DNA from: Trichomonas tenax
Taxonomy: Eukaryota > Parabasalia > Trichomonadida > Trichomonadidae
Reading direction: 5' to 3'
Assembly (NCBI GenBank): GCA_023091735.1
Contig: JALKBU010000170.1
Span: 1-64,000 of the forward strand
Length of the DNA: 64,000 bases
Shown here: piece after piece, positions 50,729 through 60,493 of the stretch
Numbering within the stretch: the stretch's first letter is position 1
How the letters are laid out: every line of letters begins with the position of its first letter
Translations under genes and position numbers: made by a program
The notes under the pieces: generated by a model
The model's input: only the letters and a program-made list of their open reading frames with translations
Database searches by the model: none
Told to the model about the DNA's origin: nothing

Positions 50729-51203
50729 TAATGAAAATGAATCAATAGATAAGGAAACCTTTTTCGAAGGTTTTTATGGTTATGATGTTAATTTGTTCTG
50801 AAATGTCATATATTTTGATGAAAAATGCATCTTAATGAAAATTTTTATATGAATCGCTTTTGAAGATGAAGAATATTTTAAATCCCGTTTCAAAAGCCCT
50901 GAAGTCATAAAATAATACCCTTAATAATTATGCCACATAAATGTCAAATTGTCAAAAAATCAATATTCATTTCTTGCAACACATTATAAAGAGAATTTAA
51001 TGGACCAAATCTACCGCTGTCTTCATACAATCCTAATTTTAAATACAAAAACTATTAAAATCAATCATTCAAAATTCAATTTGATTTCTTTTTTGAAATG
51101 AACATTTGAAAACAGAATGGAATGGTTCCATCAAATGCTGTTTTGGATAAACAGGCTATCGAAGCTTATTGATTGATGTTTCAAAAATGGGATATAAAAA
51201 GAC
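50729..51203. other. Intergenic region containing the Inr of the RRM gene
   Basis: Apart from the Inr at about 50734-50740 (minus) I see only AT-rich DNA up to the tRNA terminator. Confidence 0.45.
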
Positions 51204-51209
51204 AAAAAA
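51204..51209 (-). terminator. Pol III terminator of tRNA-Val
   Basis: TTTTTT on the minus strand immediately after the discriminator base, followed by a second T-run (GTCTTTTT). Confidence 0.7.
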
Positions 51210-51281
51210 TGTCCCAGGCCATAATCGAACTGGCCTCTGATCCGTGTCAAGGATCCATTCTAATCAATATACTACTGGGAC
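51210..51281 (-). tRNA. tRNA-Val (anticodon GAC)
   Basis: 72 bases. A perfect 7-bp acceptor stem GTCCCAG/CTGGGAC, discriminator A. D arm TAGTATATTGATTAGAAT; perfect 5-bp anticodon stem GATCC/GGATC with loop TTGACAC, anticodon GAC. The T arm is GCCAG-TTCGATT-ATGGC, in which the usual G53-C61 pair is G-A. A strong T6 terminator follows directly. The anticodon reads GTC (Val), but GAC is rare in eukaryotic nuclear genomes, which normally use AAC (inosine). The body also resembles tRNA-Asp(GTC), from which one base in the loop would separate it. Confidence 0.75.
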
Positions 51282-51540
51282 ATTACAATGAATACTCTTT
51301 TTTTAGTTGATGTATATTAAATAGAAGATGTCATAATTAGAGAAACTCTTAATTTTTCATATATTCATGCATTTTCATGTGGTCTCTGATTTTTTCATTA
51401 TTTTCACTATGAAGTATTAAAATGCCAAGATTTACAAAATATTACGGCATTTTAATTTGCTAAATCGTTCCAAAACATTGATCTCCGATCACTCCTGCTG
51501 TCATTGACTGTGGTCCAGTTATATCGGTTCTTCAATTTTG

Positions 51541-51547
51541 TCACTTT
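51541..51547 (+). promoter_or_regulatory. Inr of the adaptin-appendage gene
   Basis: TCACTTT, exact consensus, with transcript start at 51543 and a 15-base leader to the ATG at 51558. The longer frame starts upstream at a TTG and is excluded. Confidence 0.7.
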
Positions 51548-51557
51548 TCAAAATTTC

Positions 51558-52466
51558 ATGTCCGAGAAAATTAACTCTAAAAATGTCGAATTGACGCTCA
51601 CCGATTATAAGGATTTCCTTTTCACCCAAATAGAAATGCACATAGATCGGTTTGAAAAGGAAATCATTGATAATTACAAAAATATTATCGAAAAACTTGC
51701 AAACAACACTGTATTGCCTGAACTTACAACAAAAGCGACAATGCTTCGTGTCGTCAAACTCCTGAGATGCGGTATAGAGAACTTAGGCATTAATGATCAA
51801 ATGAAGATAATTTTATTCGAAAATTCTGACATTCAAGTTCTCTTTGATATCAGGTTAAACGGAAAATACTCAATTCTCTCATTTATCGTCACAAACAAAT
51901 CATCGAGCCTTGTCAATAATTTCCAAGTTAATATCGAAGACATTCCAGGAATTAAAGTCTTCTCGCAAAAGACAGAGTGCTCACTGCAGCCAAACGAAAC
52001 ACAGAAGATTGAGTTAGCTTTGCTTATGCTTCAGCCTTTATTTTCGCAAATTCGCATCAACTTCGAGAGTGACACGATAAAAGAATATTTTCCATTGCCA
52101 GTCTCCATCAGCAACTTCTCGACGATTATTCAAATGGATTTCGAGACATTTATCAAGAAATGGAATCAAATTAATAACTCAAAGTATCACTCGCAGATTG
52201 ATATTCCGTCACAGAAGAACTCTGCCCATCTCCTCGCAGGATTAATCAATACTTCTGTTTCAAGTCCAGGAAAAATTTTGGCTTTGGAAAATGAAACTTA
52301 TTTCGCTGCTTTTACTGTTGAGATAAACAACACTTGCAGTGGTGCCCTCGTAAGAATCTTCCAAGAGCGCAATGGCATAATTAAAATTCAAGTTAGATCA
52401 TCTCAACCAGATATTGCTCAAACAATCACAAAAGTCGTTAAGCAGTTCTGCGTTTTCGATGATTAA
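51558..52466 (+). CDS. Stand-alone alpha-adaptin appendage (ear) protein
   Basis: 302 residues. Residues about 1-75 are helical and unassigned. Residues about 80-180 form an immunoglobulin-like beta-sandwich (ILFENSDIQVLFDIRLNG, YSILSFIVTNKSSS, ECSLQPNETQKIELALLM). Residues about 180-300 form the platform subdomain, with LPVSISNFS followed by FETFIKKWNQI, which matches the alpha-adaptin ear pattern (LP-x-x-x-x-KF then F-x-x-W-x-Q). In AP-2 this appendage recruits endocytic accessory proteins. Here the ~600-residue trunk is missing and an own Inr and ATG are present, so the ear is an independent protein rather than a truncated large subunit. It might be a COPI gamma-type appendage; the W-x-Q motif favours alpha. 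Confidence 0.65.
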   Translation: MSEKINSKNVELTLTDYKDFLFTQIEMHIDRFEKEIIDNYKNIIEKLANNTVLPELTTKATMLRVVKLLRCGIENLGINDQMKIILFENSDIQVLFDIRLNGKYSILSFIVTNKSSSLVNNFQVNIEDIPGIKVFSQKTECSLQPNETQKIELALLMLQPLFSQIRINFESDTIKEYFPLPVSISNFSTIIQMDFETFIKKWNQINNSKYHSQIDIPSQKNSAHLLAGLINTSVSSPGKILALENETYFAAFTVEINNTCSGALVRIFQERNGIIKIQVRSSQPDIAQTITKVVKQFCVFDD

Positions 52467-52896
52467 TTTGTTTAGTTTATATTTTTTGTGTTTTAATTCT
52501 AATTTAATAAAATTTTACTTTCTTTCTCTTTCTAACTCACCTACTTTTAGCCATATTTTTTTGCATAAACATTAATGTATTTGCTCTTGATGCCATTAAT
52601 TTAAAAACCTTTATTTTGTTTTTGTCTTATATAATCTATAGAAATGTTGTAGAGCTTTAAATTATCTGCTTAAAACTAATTTTGTTGTGTTAAAACAATG
52701 TTGACATTGATGAAACATATTTTGCATGTTCATCATTTTTATGGCTTCAAAAAATCACCAACAAGCAATAAAATGAATGTTCATTCATGTATTTCTCCGA
52801 ATGAGACAAAGAAACATGATTTATAAGAAAGTTATGATGAAATATATATAAATTTACAAAATAAAACAAGTTAATATAACATAAAATCAAATCACA
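52467..52896. other. Intergenic region between convergent genes
   Basis: About 430 AT-rich bases. Nothing recognised. Confidence 0.5.
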
Positions 52897-54969
52897 TCAA
52901 ATAGAGCGAATACCAAGAAGATCAATAATATAACTTTGCGTTTCGTTAGATTTCAATTCGCGAAGAATGCGTGGATTCGATGAAATATAACTCTTAAAAA
53001 TCGGCTTCACTGTTCTGTCTGTATTGAGCCATGAAAGTGTTTGGAAGTGGCCATAATAAAGACAAAACTCGAAATACGATGAATCGAAAGGAATTTTTTG
53101 AATGAGATATTTGATAACTTTAACGTATCCAGATGCAATTGCGTAGTGAAGTGCATTACGACCATATATATTGCGAATTGTTGGATTGGCACCATTTTCA
53201 GCGAGAAATTGAACAACTTTTAGGTATCCATATTTTGCAGCGATGTGAATTGGCACAATATTCTTGTAGTTACCTTTGTTTAAGTCACGCCCTTCTTCAA
53301 ACAAATATATTACTGCTTCTAGTGCGCCATATCTGCATGCAATTAACATGAAATCAAAATCATGATCCGTAACAAAATTAAAATCAACACCATTAAGACT
53401 TGTCATAGCACCAATGGGCACAGTTTGAAAGTAGAACCATTCATAGATATATGCAACTCTTCCAAGGACGGGTTTCTTAGAAAAATTATCATCGCGATCA
53501 TCAATCACACAGTAATCTTCAATATAATTTAGAGCTTTTGCCTTCCCATTAACTGTATTGTTGACATATCCAGCTTTCAATATTTTTGAAAGATTTGGTT
53601 TATGTTTGAAATCGGCATACCATTGAAACTGTTGAATAAAATAAGGCCGCTTTGAAAGATATGGAACCAAATATTCAACTAAGTTGTCATGCTCAAGGTA
53701 GTAAAGATTTACTTCTATGTCATCTTCATAAAAACCAATTCCATTTTTGAATAACAAATCTATGTATTCTGTGCATCCAAAATAAATTGCTCGAGCAAGA
53801 ATTTTTCGTTTAGTTTTCAATGGGTAAATCAACGTTAATTTTATTGTTTCGCATATAGCCTTCAAATAGTAATAACATCCATAATCAATCAAGGAGTTGA
53901 AAGCTTTTATACTCTCTTTTAAGTCCATATTAATAATAGCATCCTTTATAGAAACTCGGTCATTGATGATTGAATAAATATTAGGCAGAATAAATTTATA
54001 TTGAATTACGTTATTGCATAATCTACAAAAGGCAGAGCGTCTTGCTTCTGTTAGTTCGTTTGATTTACGAAGTTGGCTGAAATCAGAATGGTTTAGATCA
54101 TTTTGATATAAATCAGAGCGAAAGTATTCGAGAACTTTTGAATTTTGAGGTGATCGATCTATAAATTCTTGATGATATTTATTAAGTTGAGAAAACTTCA
54201 TTATTAGATATCTAACAACATTGATACTATCATATTCAATTGCATGAAGACTATATTGATATATTTCATCCACCGATGTAATCCTATCAACAAACAACTC
54301 AACAATATCTAGATTTCCAATTGCAAAGCAAAATATATACTGACGTGGATTAGGAATAAGTGCTGGAAAGTGATTTAATAATTTTACTAAAATTTTCCCT
54401 TGGTTGTAGTATAATAATTCATCCACGACAGAATGCATATTGTTGGGGTCAATTTGTTCAATAAATTTGTTAAAATCAGTTCCATTCTTTGTATAATAAG
54501 AAAGAACTAAATTACGAACATTACTCATATAGCCATCCTGTGAGCGTTTGAAATAATGATAATCTTTTGAAAACGTTAAGTTAAATTCTTGATAAATCGA
54601 AGATTCCGTTGGGCAGCATTCATAGTTAACAAAATGTTGAAAACTAAGCTTCATTGGAGTATGTAGGAAAGGAAAGGTTTGTGAGAGTACATCGATGTCG
54701 ATTAATTTGATAAGTTTTAACCGAATCATTGATCTCAGTTCGATGTTAGTGTTTTCTTCAATTTTGATATGCTTGAGAAGTTTTGTGCAACTGTTGTAAT
54801 CATAATATGATGAAATATGATCAATAAGTTTTAAAACTTGATCACCACGAAATTTAACTCGTTTAAATAACTCGATGAGTTCCTCCGAAGAAAAGTACTT
54901 CACGAGAGACTTGCTTTTTATAAATAAATCAATCTGAGAAATCAATGAATCATAATCCAAATCAATCAT
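52897..54969 (-). CDS. Ankyrin-repeat protein (trichomonad DUF3447-like type)
   Basis: 690 residues. The N-terminal ~480 residues are helical, with degenerate ankyrin-like units (FCFAIGNLDIVELFV, HAIEYDSINVVRYLI, ARAIYFGCTEYIDLLF). Clear ankyrin repeats occupy about 555-660: LIACRYGALEAVIYLF, IVPIHIAAKYGYLKVVQFL and NALHYAIASGYVKVIKYL, each with the A-x-x-G-x-x-x-V-x-x-L core. This layout, a diverged N-terminal half followed by typical repeats, is that of a very large trichomonad ankyrin family. The ligand is unknown. An Inr-like TCATATG (about 54981-54987, minus) would give a 16-base leader. Confidence 0.88.
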   Translation of the reverse strand: MIDLDYDSLISQIDLFIKSKSLVKYFSSEELIELFKRVKFRGDQVLKLIDHISSYYDYNSCTKLLKHIKIEENTNIELRSMIRLKLIKLIDIDVLSQTFPFLHTPMKLSFQHFVNYECCPTESSIYQEFNLTFSKDYHYFKRSQDGYMSNVRNLVLSYYTKNGTDFNKFIEQIDPNNMHSVVDELLYYNQGKILVKLLNHFPALIPNPRQYIFCFAIGNLDIVELFVDRITSVDEIYQYSLHAIEYDSINVVRYLIMKFSQLNKYHQEFIDRSPQNSKVLEYFRSDLYQNDLNHSDFSQLRKSNELTEARRSAFCRLCNNVIQYKFILPNIYSIINDRVSIKDAIINMDLKESIKAFNSLIDYGCYYYLKAICETIKLTLIYPLKTKRKILARAIYFGCTEYIDLLFKNGIGFYEDDIEVNLYYLEHDNLVEYLVPYLSKRPYFIQQFQWYADFKHKPNLSKILKAGYVNNTVNGKAKALNYIEDYCVIDDRDDNFSKKPVLGRVAYIYEWFYFQTVPIGAMTSLNGVDFNFVTDHDFDFMLIACRYGALEAVIYLFEEGRDLNKGNYKNIVPIHIAAKYGYLKVVQFLAENGANPTIRNIYGRNALHYAIASGYVKVIKYLIQKIPFDSSYFEFCLYYGHFQTLSWLNTDRTVKPIFKSYISSNPRILRELKSNETQSYIIDLLGIRSI

Positions 54970-55424
54970 TTAAAAATTAACATATGATTATTTTCGATTC
55001 AAAACATTTTACAAAATAAAAGAAAACTCAAATCTGTCATGTAAGCATGATTGAAGACATATTTGTCTTCGAAATCAAGATCCTTTAGAAATGAAAGATC
55101 CTGAGTCTATTACCTCCAACATATAGATACAGCACATGCGAAGTACGAGATCTAATAAATATTTAATTTTTATACCAAGCATTTTGTGATATTTACACGA
55201 CAAAATTGCGCCTTTTCGACTAGGTTGTTAACCAGATGCCTGTTAGTAGAAAATGTATTTTTTAGAAATACAAAATCAAAAATATATACACATACAAAAA
55301 GCTATAGATGAATTTTAATATACAGTGACACAGCATCATTATGTCAAATGGCATTTTGTCTATTTTGCGTTGAAGAATTATTCAATGGAAATAAACTTGA
55401 TAGAGCCATTATCAAAAAATGAAT
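54970..55424. other. Intergenic region, recurrent motifs
   Basis: Holds the Inr-like element of the ankyrin gene, CTGTCATGTAAG at about 55035 and TTTACACGACA at about 55192. No gene seen. Confidence 0.45.
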
Positions 55425-55721
55425 TTAAGCTTTCATTTTATGGAGCTTAAATTCACGTAAGTATTTTGAGTATAAAAGTTCTAATTTTCTTTCCTGAATT
55501 TCGTCTTCTTCTCTTTTGACCACAGATTGGCGGTACAAAGCCAACTGAGGCTTGCAGTAGTTATTGAGGACTTTAAGTGAATGAATATATGATTTGTTAG
55601 CGAATATTAAATCGTCAACAGCCTTTGCATCGTTCGGATTAGCATTGACTCTGGCGGATTCTTCTGGAGTTAGGTATTTAGCTCCGATCAAACACCATTC
55701 AAGATCAAATTCGAACTCCAT
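55425..55721 (-). CDS. Small hypothetical helical protein, 98 residues
   Basis: Not recognised. Opens with MEFEFDLEWCLIGAKYLTPE, then an acidic segment and a C-terminal Lys/Glu/Arg helix (KREEDEIQERKLELLYSKYL) with coiled-coil pattern. No membrane segment. The leader, on the minus strand, is GACACTTTTCAAAATATC before ATG, a close variant of the Inr with ACA in place of TCA. That supports it as an expressed gene; it is too short for family assignment by eye. Confidence 0.6.
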   Translation of the reverse strand: MEFEFDLEWCLIGAKYLTPEESARVNANPNDAKAVDDLIFANKSYIHSLKVLNNYCKPQLALYRQSVVKREEDEIQERKLELLYSKYLREFKLHKMKA

Positions 55722-56060
55722 GATATTTTGAAAAGTGTCATATTTATTCTGACAAATAATATTTTACATGTCAAAATAAAATATCTTGCAAATCAAATAT
55801 CTATGAAGGAGCATTTTTGAAGGATATTATGAATGACAAATGGTATCTGCAAGGCCATAGAACCATTGCATTCATTGTACATAAACTTGTTTATGATTTT
55901 TCATGATTTGTTTTCGTTTTTTTTTATGACAAAATCCATGTTTACATGACAAAAGTTTTAACCGAGAACATGTTCATATATCGATAGGAGTAAAGAAAAA
56001 TGAAGAAAAAATCGAAATTTGCCCTGTTCAATAAAAGTGCCAGAGTTAATTTTTTTGAGT
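55722..56060. promoter_or_regulatory. Divergent promoter region with TTACATGWCA motifs
   Basis: Motif copies at about 55762 (TTTACATGTCA) and 55938 (TTTACATGACA) lie between two divergent genes. The open frame of the RRM gene runs back to a TTG at 56019, but no ATG occurs before 56061. Confidence 0.45.
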
Positions 56061-57305
56061 ATGAGTGAGACATCGTCTAGTTCCAATGAGGAACCAGATC
56101 CAATACAACCACCTGCCGAGGAAAATCAGATGAGTGAGCCCCCTCCTGCTTCTTCTGCGCCGCCACAGCCACAGCAAAAGCCGGAAAAAAAGGCACAATA
56201 CTATGTGAGAGGTGGCCAGACTTTTCAGGAAAATAATACTATTCCTGTGCATACTGTCTTCTTTTTCAGTATCCCGTACGATATCGATCAAGGTGTTTTC
56301 GAGAAATTTGTTGAGAAATTTGGTGAAGTTTCGAACATATTTAAAAAGAGTGAAAAGGGAAATTATTTTGTGACTTATTATGACCTCAGATCGGCAATCA
56401 ACGCGGTTGAACAGGATCGAAAAGAGACACTTAACGATAGAACTGTAAGAATGAACTACGCGTATAAGGCCAAGCGCCAGCGTAAGGACCCTGTGTGTGC
56501 AACAGTGAGCGTCCAATTACAGACATCGCTTAATGTCAATGAAGATGAAGTTCGAGATGTTTTTTCTCAATTCGGAGAAATTCTGTCGGTCCGAAAGGAC
56601 AGCGATAAGATGTATGTGGTGAAATACTATGATTTAAGGTCCCCTGTTAAGGCAATCGAATGTACAGAACCAATTCTTCTTGGAGGTGAGCCGTGCAAAG
56701 TACAGCTTAAGCCAGGTGAAGATGATGGTCTGGAGCAGGAACCACCGGAAAATGATCGTTCTAAGCCACAAAGAAGCGATAGTCATGAAAATTTCCGTCG
56801 TGGACAAGATCGTGATAGAAATCACGGACGTGGAGACAGAAGCAATCACTACAATAACAACCAGCAGATGCCTCCACCAAATTATAATCAATATCCACCG
56901 CCATATCCACCGTATGGCTATCCACCTTATCAGCCGCCGCCATATGGTTATCCACCTTATAATCCATATCAGCAGCAGCCTTATCAGCCTCTTCCACCAC
57001 ATTACGGTCAGCCACCTCAAAATCAGTACGGACCGCCTCCTCCTTATAACATGAACCAAAGCTACCATCCGCCTCCACCATTGTACGGTCAACCGCCCCC
57101 TTACATGCATGAAAATGAATCTGGTCAAAATAATTACAAACAGCCGCCTCCACCACAGCAGAATGCTCCTCCGCCTCCACCACCTCAGCCGCAGAACCCA
57201 CCAAATCCATCTCCTCAGCCAGCAGGAAATTCAAATCCTCAAACTAAGGAAGCTCCAAAGAGAGCAAATCTTGCAGAGCTTGCTGCAATATTAGGAAGTA
57301 AATAA
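56061..57305 (+). CDS. Two-RRM protein with Mei2-like motifs and Pro/Tyr/Gln-rich tail
   Basis: 414 residues from the ATG at 56061. The acidic, Ser/Pro/Gln-rich N-terminus covers about 1-60. RRM1 (about 63-137) has HTVFFFSIPYDIDQ and NYFVTYYDLRSAINAV; RRM2 (about 145-215) has VCATVSVQLQTSLNVNE and YVVKYYDLRSPVKAI. The YYDLR/YYDIR element at RNP1 is typical of Mei2-like RNA-binding proteins. An RG-rich stretch follows (about 230-270). The remainder is low-complexity with repeated PPY-, YPPY- and PPPQ-type words, a prion-like or WW/SH3-ligand tail. The very C-terminus (KRANLAELAAILGSK) is a short ordered helix, possibly an interaction peptide. RNA target unknown. Confidence 0.82.
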   Translation: MSETSSSSNEEPDPIQPPAEENQMSEPPPASSAPPQPQQKPEKKAQYYVRGGQTFQENNTIPVHTVFFFSIPYDIDQGVFEKFVEKFGEVSNIFKKSEKGNYFVTYYDLRSAINAVEQDRKETLNDRTVRMNYAYKAKRQRKDPVCATVSVQLQTSLNVNEDEVRDVFSQFGEILSVRKDSDKMYVVKYYDLRSPVKAIECTEPILLGGEPCKVQLKPGEDDGLEQEPPENDRSKPQRSDSHENFRRGQDRDRNHGRGDRSNHYNNNQQMPPPNYNQYPPPYPPYGYPPYQPPPYGYPPYNPYQQQPYQPLPPHYGQPPQNQYGPPPPYNMNQSYHPPPPLYGQPPPYMHENESGQNNYKQPPPPQQNAPPPPPPQPQNPPNPSPQPAGNSNPQTKEAPKRANLAELAAILGSK

Positions 57306-57421
57306 ATTGTGTTGTCTATTATATTACCAAAATCTAAAATTTTAAATTATTTTAGTCGTAACATTATCTCATTCAATAAACAAAATCTCCAGAGGTCGGA
57401 GGTGACACATTAAAAAAATTT

Positions 57422-57436
57422 GGGCGTGGTTCGCCC
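57422..57436. terminator. GC hairpin flanked by A/T runs between convergent genes
   Basis: GGGCG-TGGTT-CGCCC forms a 5-bp GC stem, preceded by A7 and followed within 12 bases by T7, so that on either strand it looks like a bacterial intrinsic terminator. It lies between the stops of the RRM gene (57305, plus) and the HTH gene (57476, minus). A role in Pol II 3'-end formation is speculative. Confidence 0.3.
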
Positions 57437-57475
57437 TAATTAAAAGATTTTTTTAAAAAATAAATGTTTAAATCA

Positions 57476-57934
57476 TTATTCAAAAATATCAAAGCTGTCG
57501 AAAAATACTCCAAAATCATCGGTCATCTCAATTTCTGCAATGTTTAATTTTCTTTGTTTGAAATAATTCTGCAATGGCCTCGTCCACACCTTTAATTTCT
57601 TAGCCACTTCTTTTATCGGTGCACCATTATCCAGTAGGTCCATTCCATCGTTCAAAATATCAGGATCCATCATGTAGAAAACTATATCATTTGCATACTT
57701 ATCTCTAAACTTTTTGCATATCTTCTTACCATATGCTTCTTTTAGTAGCTTATAAACAACTTTCATGTCCTTAATCTTTTTTACAAGATCAATAAATTCA
57801 TTTTTTAATTCTTCGGAGAATCGGATATACTTGGAGCAGACTTTATTTTGCCGGGCGAAGTCCCTGATGAGCGGGTAATCATGTGCTAAGTCAACAGATT
57901 CGCACATTTGATGTATTTCAACAGATTCGCACAT
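57476..57934 (-). CDS. Small HTH-like DNA-binding protein
   Basis: 152 residues. The middle is helical (FSEELKNEFIDLVKKIKDMK). The C-terminal third contains a helix-turn-helix-like segment: NDGMDLLDNGAPIKEVAKKLKV, then WTRPLQNYFKQRKLN, resembling homeodomain-like or transposase N-terminal HTHs where DxGxxIxxVAKxL leads into the recognition helix. It ends in an acidic tail. The start is ambiguous: a perfect 27-bp tandem duplication (57891-57944) doubles the first nine codons, so ATG occurs at 57934 and again at 57907. An Inr-like TCATTGT lies about 20 bases upstream. It could derive from a transposon; no transposase domain is present. Confidence 0.55.
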   Translation of the reverse strand: MCESVEIHQMCESVDLAHDYPLIRDFARQNKVCSKYIRFSEELKNEFIDLVKKIKDMKVVYKLLKEAYGKKICKKFRDKYANDIVFYMMDPDILNDGMDLLDNGAPIKEVAKKLKVWTRPLQNYFKQRKLNIAEIEMTDDFGVFFDSFDIFE

Positions 57935-57944
57935 TTGATGTATT
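57891..57944. repeat. Perfect 27-bp tandem duplication over a start codon
   Basis: Two identical 27-base copies (each beginning TCAACAGATTCGCACATTTG on the plus strand) lie head to tail at 57891-57917 and 57918-57944. As 27 is nine codons, the frame is kept and the start codon of the HTH gene is duplicated. The lack of differences indicates a recent slip. Confidence 0.9.
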
Positions 57945-59469
57945 TCAACAATGATTAAAATTTTTCTTCAATTTGAAATTTTATTACATTATTACATTAT
58001 TGATAAACAAATTTAAAATGTTAACATCATCAGTTGAATGGTATACGTTAATTTATGATTTGTATCATAAAAAGACTGACACACATCAACAGAGATATCC
58101 AAGATAAAAAGTTTTGATGGGGTGAAGTGGTTCAATTTTGATGTTCTCCTCAAAGCAATTACAAAACAAATCTAGTCAAAGATTTTATAAAGCTGAAATT
58201 TGAGACACATCTCAATTATCAATTTCATTTGACAGCACACAAATAAGGAAGTTCTTTAATATTCAATCGATGATAAAATGTACAATTGAAACCCCATCAT
58301 TCAATTCTTTCATATTCGAATATGAAAAAAAATGTTTTCTAATGGCATATTTAAAACATAAGGATTTTGAGGGCTTCAATTATGAAGTAAAACATAAAAA
58401 TTAATTAATTAATTAAATGTCTTCTCCCACTAAAATCTATTGGCAAAAAAGTATAGAATAATATGATATTTTGGATAATCCTTTTTCATTGGTTATAACT
58501 ATAGGGATAATTTATAAAATTCATTTTTCTGTAGGAAAAAGTCATAGGAAAATTTTACTGAGATTAATGTATGAAACTGATACCACCTATATGAGTCTAG
58601 TTTTGCTGCATGAGTAATTCTTCAAAATAACAATTTCAAAATTATTGAATTCATTTTCACTTTTTTGAGAACAGGTGAGTTGGTATAAAAATTGTTTACA
58701 AAATCATTTTGTCATTAAAAACACATGCATAGAAAAGTTCTTTTTCTCTACATATGGAAATTTAAAGTTGTAAAAATATTTTTGTTTGATGTTTTCTTTT
58801 CCAAATCAATGATAGATTTTACTTAATAAAACCATCATTAAACATCCTCAATTACACTGGGACATATCGCCAATATATTTAAATCAAAAAAGCATTCACC
58901 TATTTATATTTTTCAACTCTAATTTCATTAATAAATACGCATATTTGAACAAATACAATCATCTCTTATTATCAATGTATAGCGTATATTCGTAATTATA
59001 ATTCATGGTAAATGTTTTTTTTTAAATTCTCAACGAGTATCAAAAATAATTGTTATGTTGTTATATTCAATACAAAATAAGGCACTCTAATATGACATTC
59101 ACATTGAATTCACTAATTTTAGTTATTCACACTAAAAACATAAAGCAATGATATTTTTCTCATAAAAGCATATTTATAATAAATTCTTTCTATTGAATTT
59201 TAAAAATAAATAGTCAACACTTTAAAGTATCCTTTATCTTTGCATAATTTTCACTATGAAAAGAATTTCCTGTACAGATGAAATTATTTATCGGTGTTCT
59301 TTCCAAGAATGCAAAAGAATCAAAAGCTGCTGTGATGAAACTCAAGCTAATAGCAAAATATGATTTGATGCAGTTACACACAAATAAATACATAAAAGAA
59401 TATTCTGTAAATGCATGTGATTTGAATAACTGCAAAAACAAGTTATTCTTGGCTCAATTATGTTATATT
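57945..59469. other. Long AT-rich intergenic region, nothing recognised
   Basis: 1.5 kb, among the most AT-rich of the window. No frame, tRNA arm or inverted repeat recognised. From about 59214 the minus strand again shows coding-like debris (SLSFITAAFDSFAFLE), perhaps continuing the relic at 59470-60110. Confidence 0.45.
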
Positions 59470-60110
59470 TTACCCACAAACTAACGACTCTAACTTGAGA
59501 ATTGTTAGAAGGCATTCCATGATTGAATCCATTTATTCTTCCAACAGCAAAATACCAGCTCAAACTTCCTGGACATCCATACAATAAAATCGATGCTTTT
59601 GAAGGATTAACAAGTCCTCCAAAAGCACAATATTCATCATTACGGCCTATCAATTGGATTGTATCCAGATACATTGTAGAATATTCCTACAACATTCATT
59701 TCATGTATTGGATTCGTGGATTGCTGCCAAATGTTATATAATTATATAATGAAAGTTCATCATATATCAAAGCAAATGTATATTTTCCATCAGAATCACG
59801 ATGATGGCGATTCAAAGATGATAGCAATGAATATTTTGTTGAGTCTTCGCTATATAATGCATCTTGAGAATTATTGAAAAATCCAATTGTCGAATTTATT
59901 ACGTTTTTAAAGAATACCTTAAGATACAGCTCATTCCTTATGAACCCAAAATGATACTTTCCGTTGTAAAATGGATTTTCAAGAATTACTTTCGAATTCC
60001 AATAAACATTTTCTCAAAAATTTGTCAAATGCCACTTTTTGACATATTTAATAAAAAGATTTGATATTCTCAAAAATCATCGCCGAAGATTGATATTCAA
60101 AGGATTTAAA
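59470..60110 (-). pseudogene. Relic of a trichomonad beta-sandwich surface-type protein
   Basis: Several minus-strand frames read in order NGKYHFGFIRNELYLKV, DSDGKYTFALIYDELS, EYCAFGGLVNPSKASIL and SWYFAVGRINGFNHGMP. This resembles a trichomonad family with a GxYTFxLxYPE strand followed by FGGL-S-GSPxxxNWFYAIG and a Gly/Pro loop. At least three frameshifts or stops separate the pieces. The family name is uncertain. Confidence 0.4.
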
Positions 60111-60493
60111 CATAATAAACCATTTGTTTTAATTATAATCCAATGACTAAGAAATGCCAACAAAAAATGAAAATCCCAAAATCGAACATTTTAAACTGAA
60201 CTGGAATGATACAATGATCATTAATCACAATCATATTAATATATGATAGACAGAAATTCAACATATTTGATGTTCCATAGAGAAGAAAAAATGATTTCCA
60301 ATGTCTCCATCAATGATTGAAATGAAGTGTTTTGATACATTTTCAAGAATAATGGACAATGTGATATGCTGGTGTTTAGTTTTTTGTCAACACGGGTTAT
60401 TTCATTACGATTTGATTGGTTTTCAAAGGAAAATTTTCCACATTTTGTCTTCATAGGAAAAAGTGGATTTTAACCTTATTCAAAAATTTTAAA
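60111..60493. other. Intergenic region upstream of the BTB gene
   Basis: AT-rich. The frame of the next gene is open back to a TTG at 60416, but ATG first occurs at 60494. TTCAAAAATTTTAAA before the ATG is a poor Inr match. Confidence 0.45.

Noticed and set aside
56046..57234. Antisense frames under the two-RRM gene (Trp/Ile/Arg-rich and Asp/Val/Ala-rich)
   Set aside because: Mirror images of the PPY/Gln repeat coding strand; low complexity explains the absence of stops.
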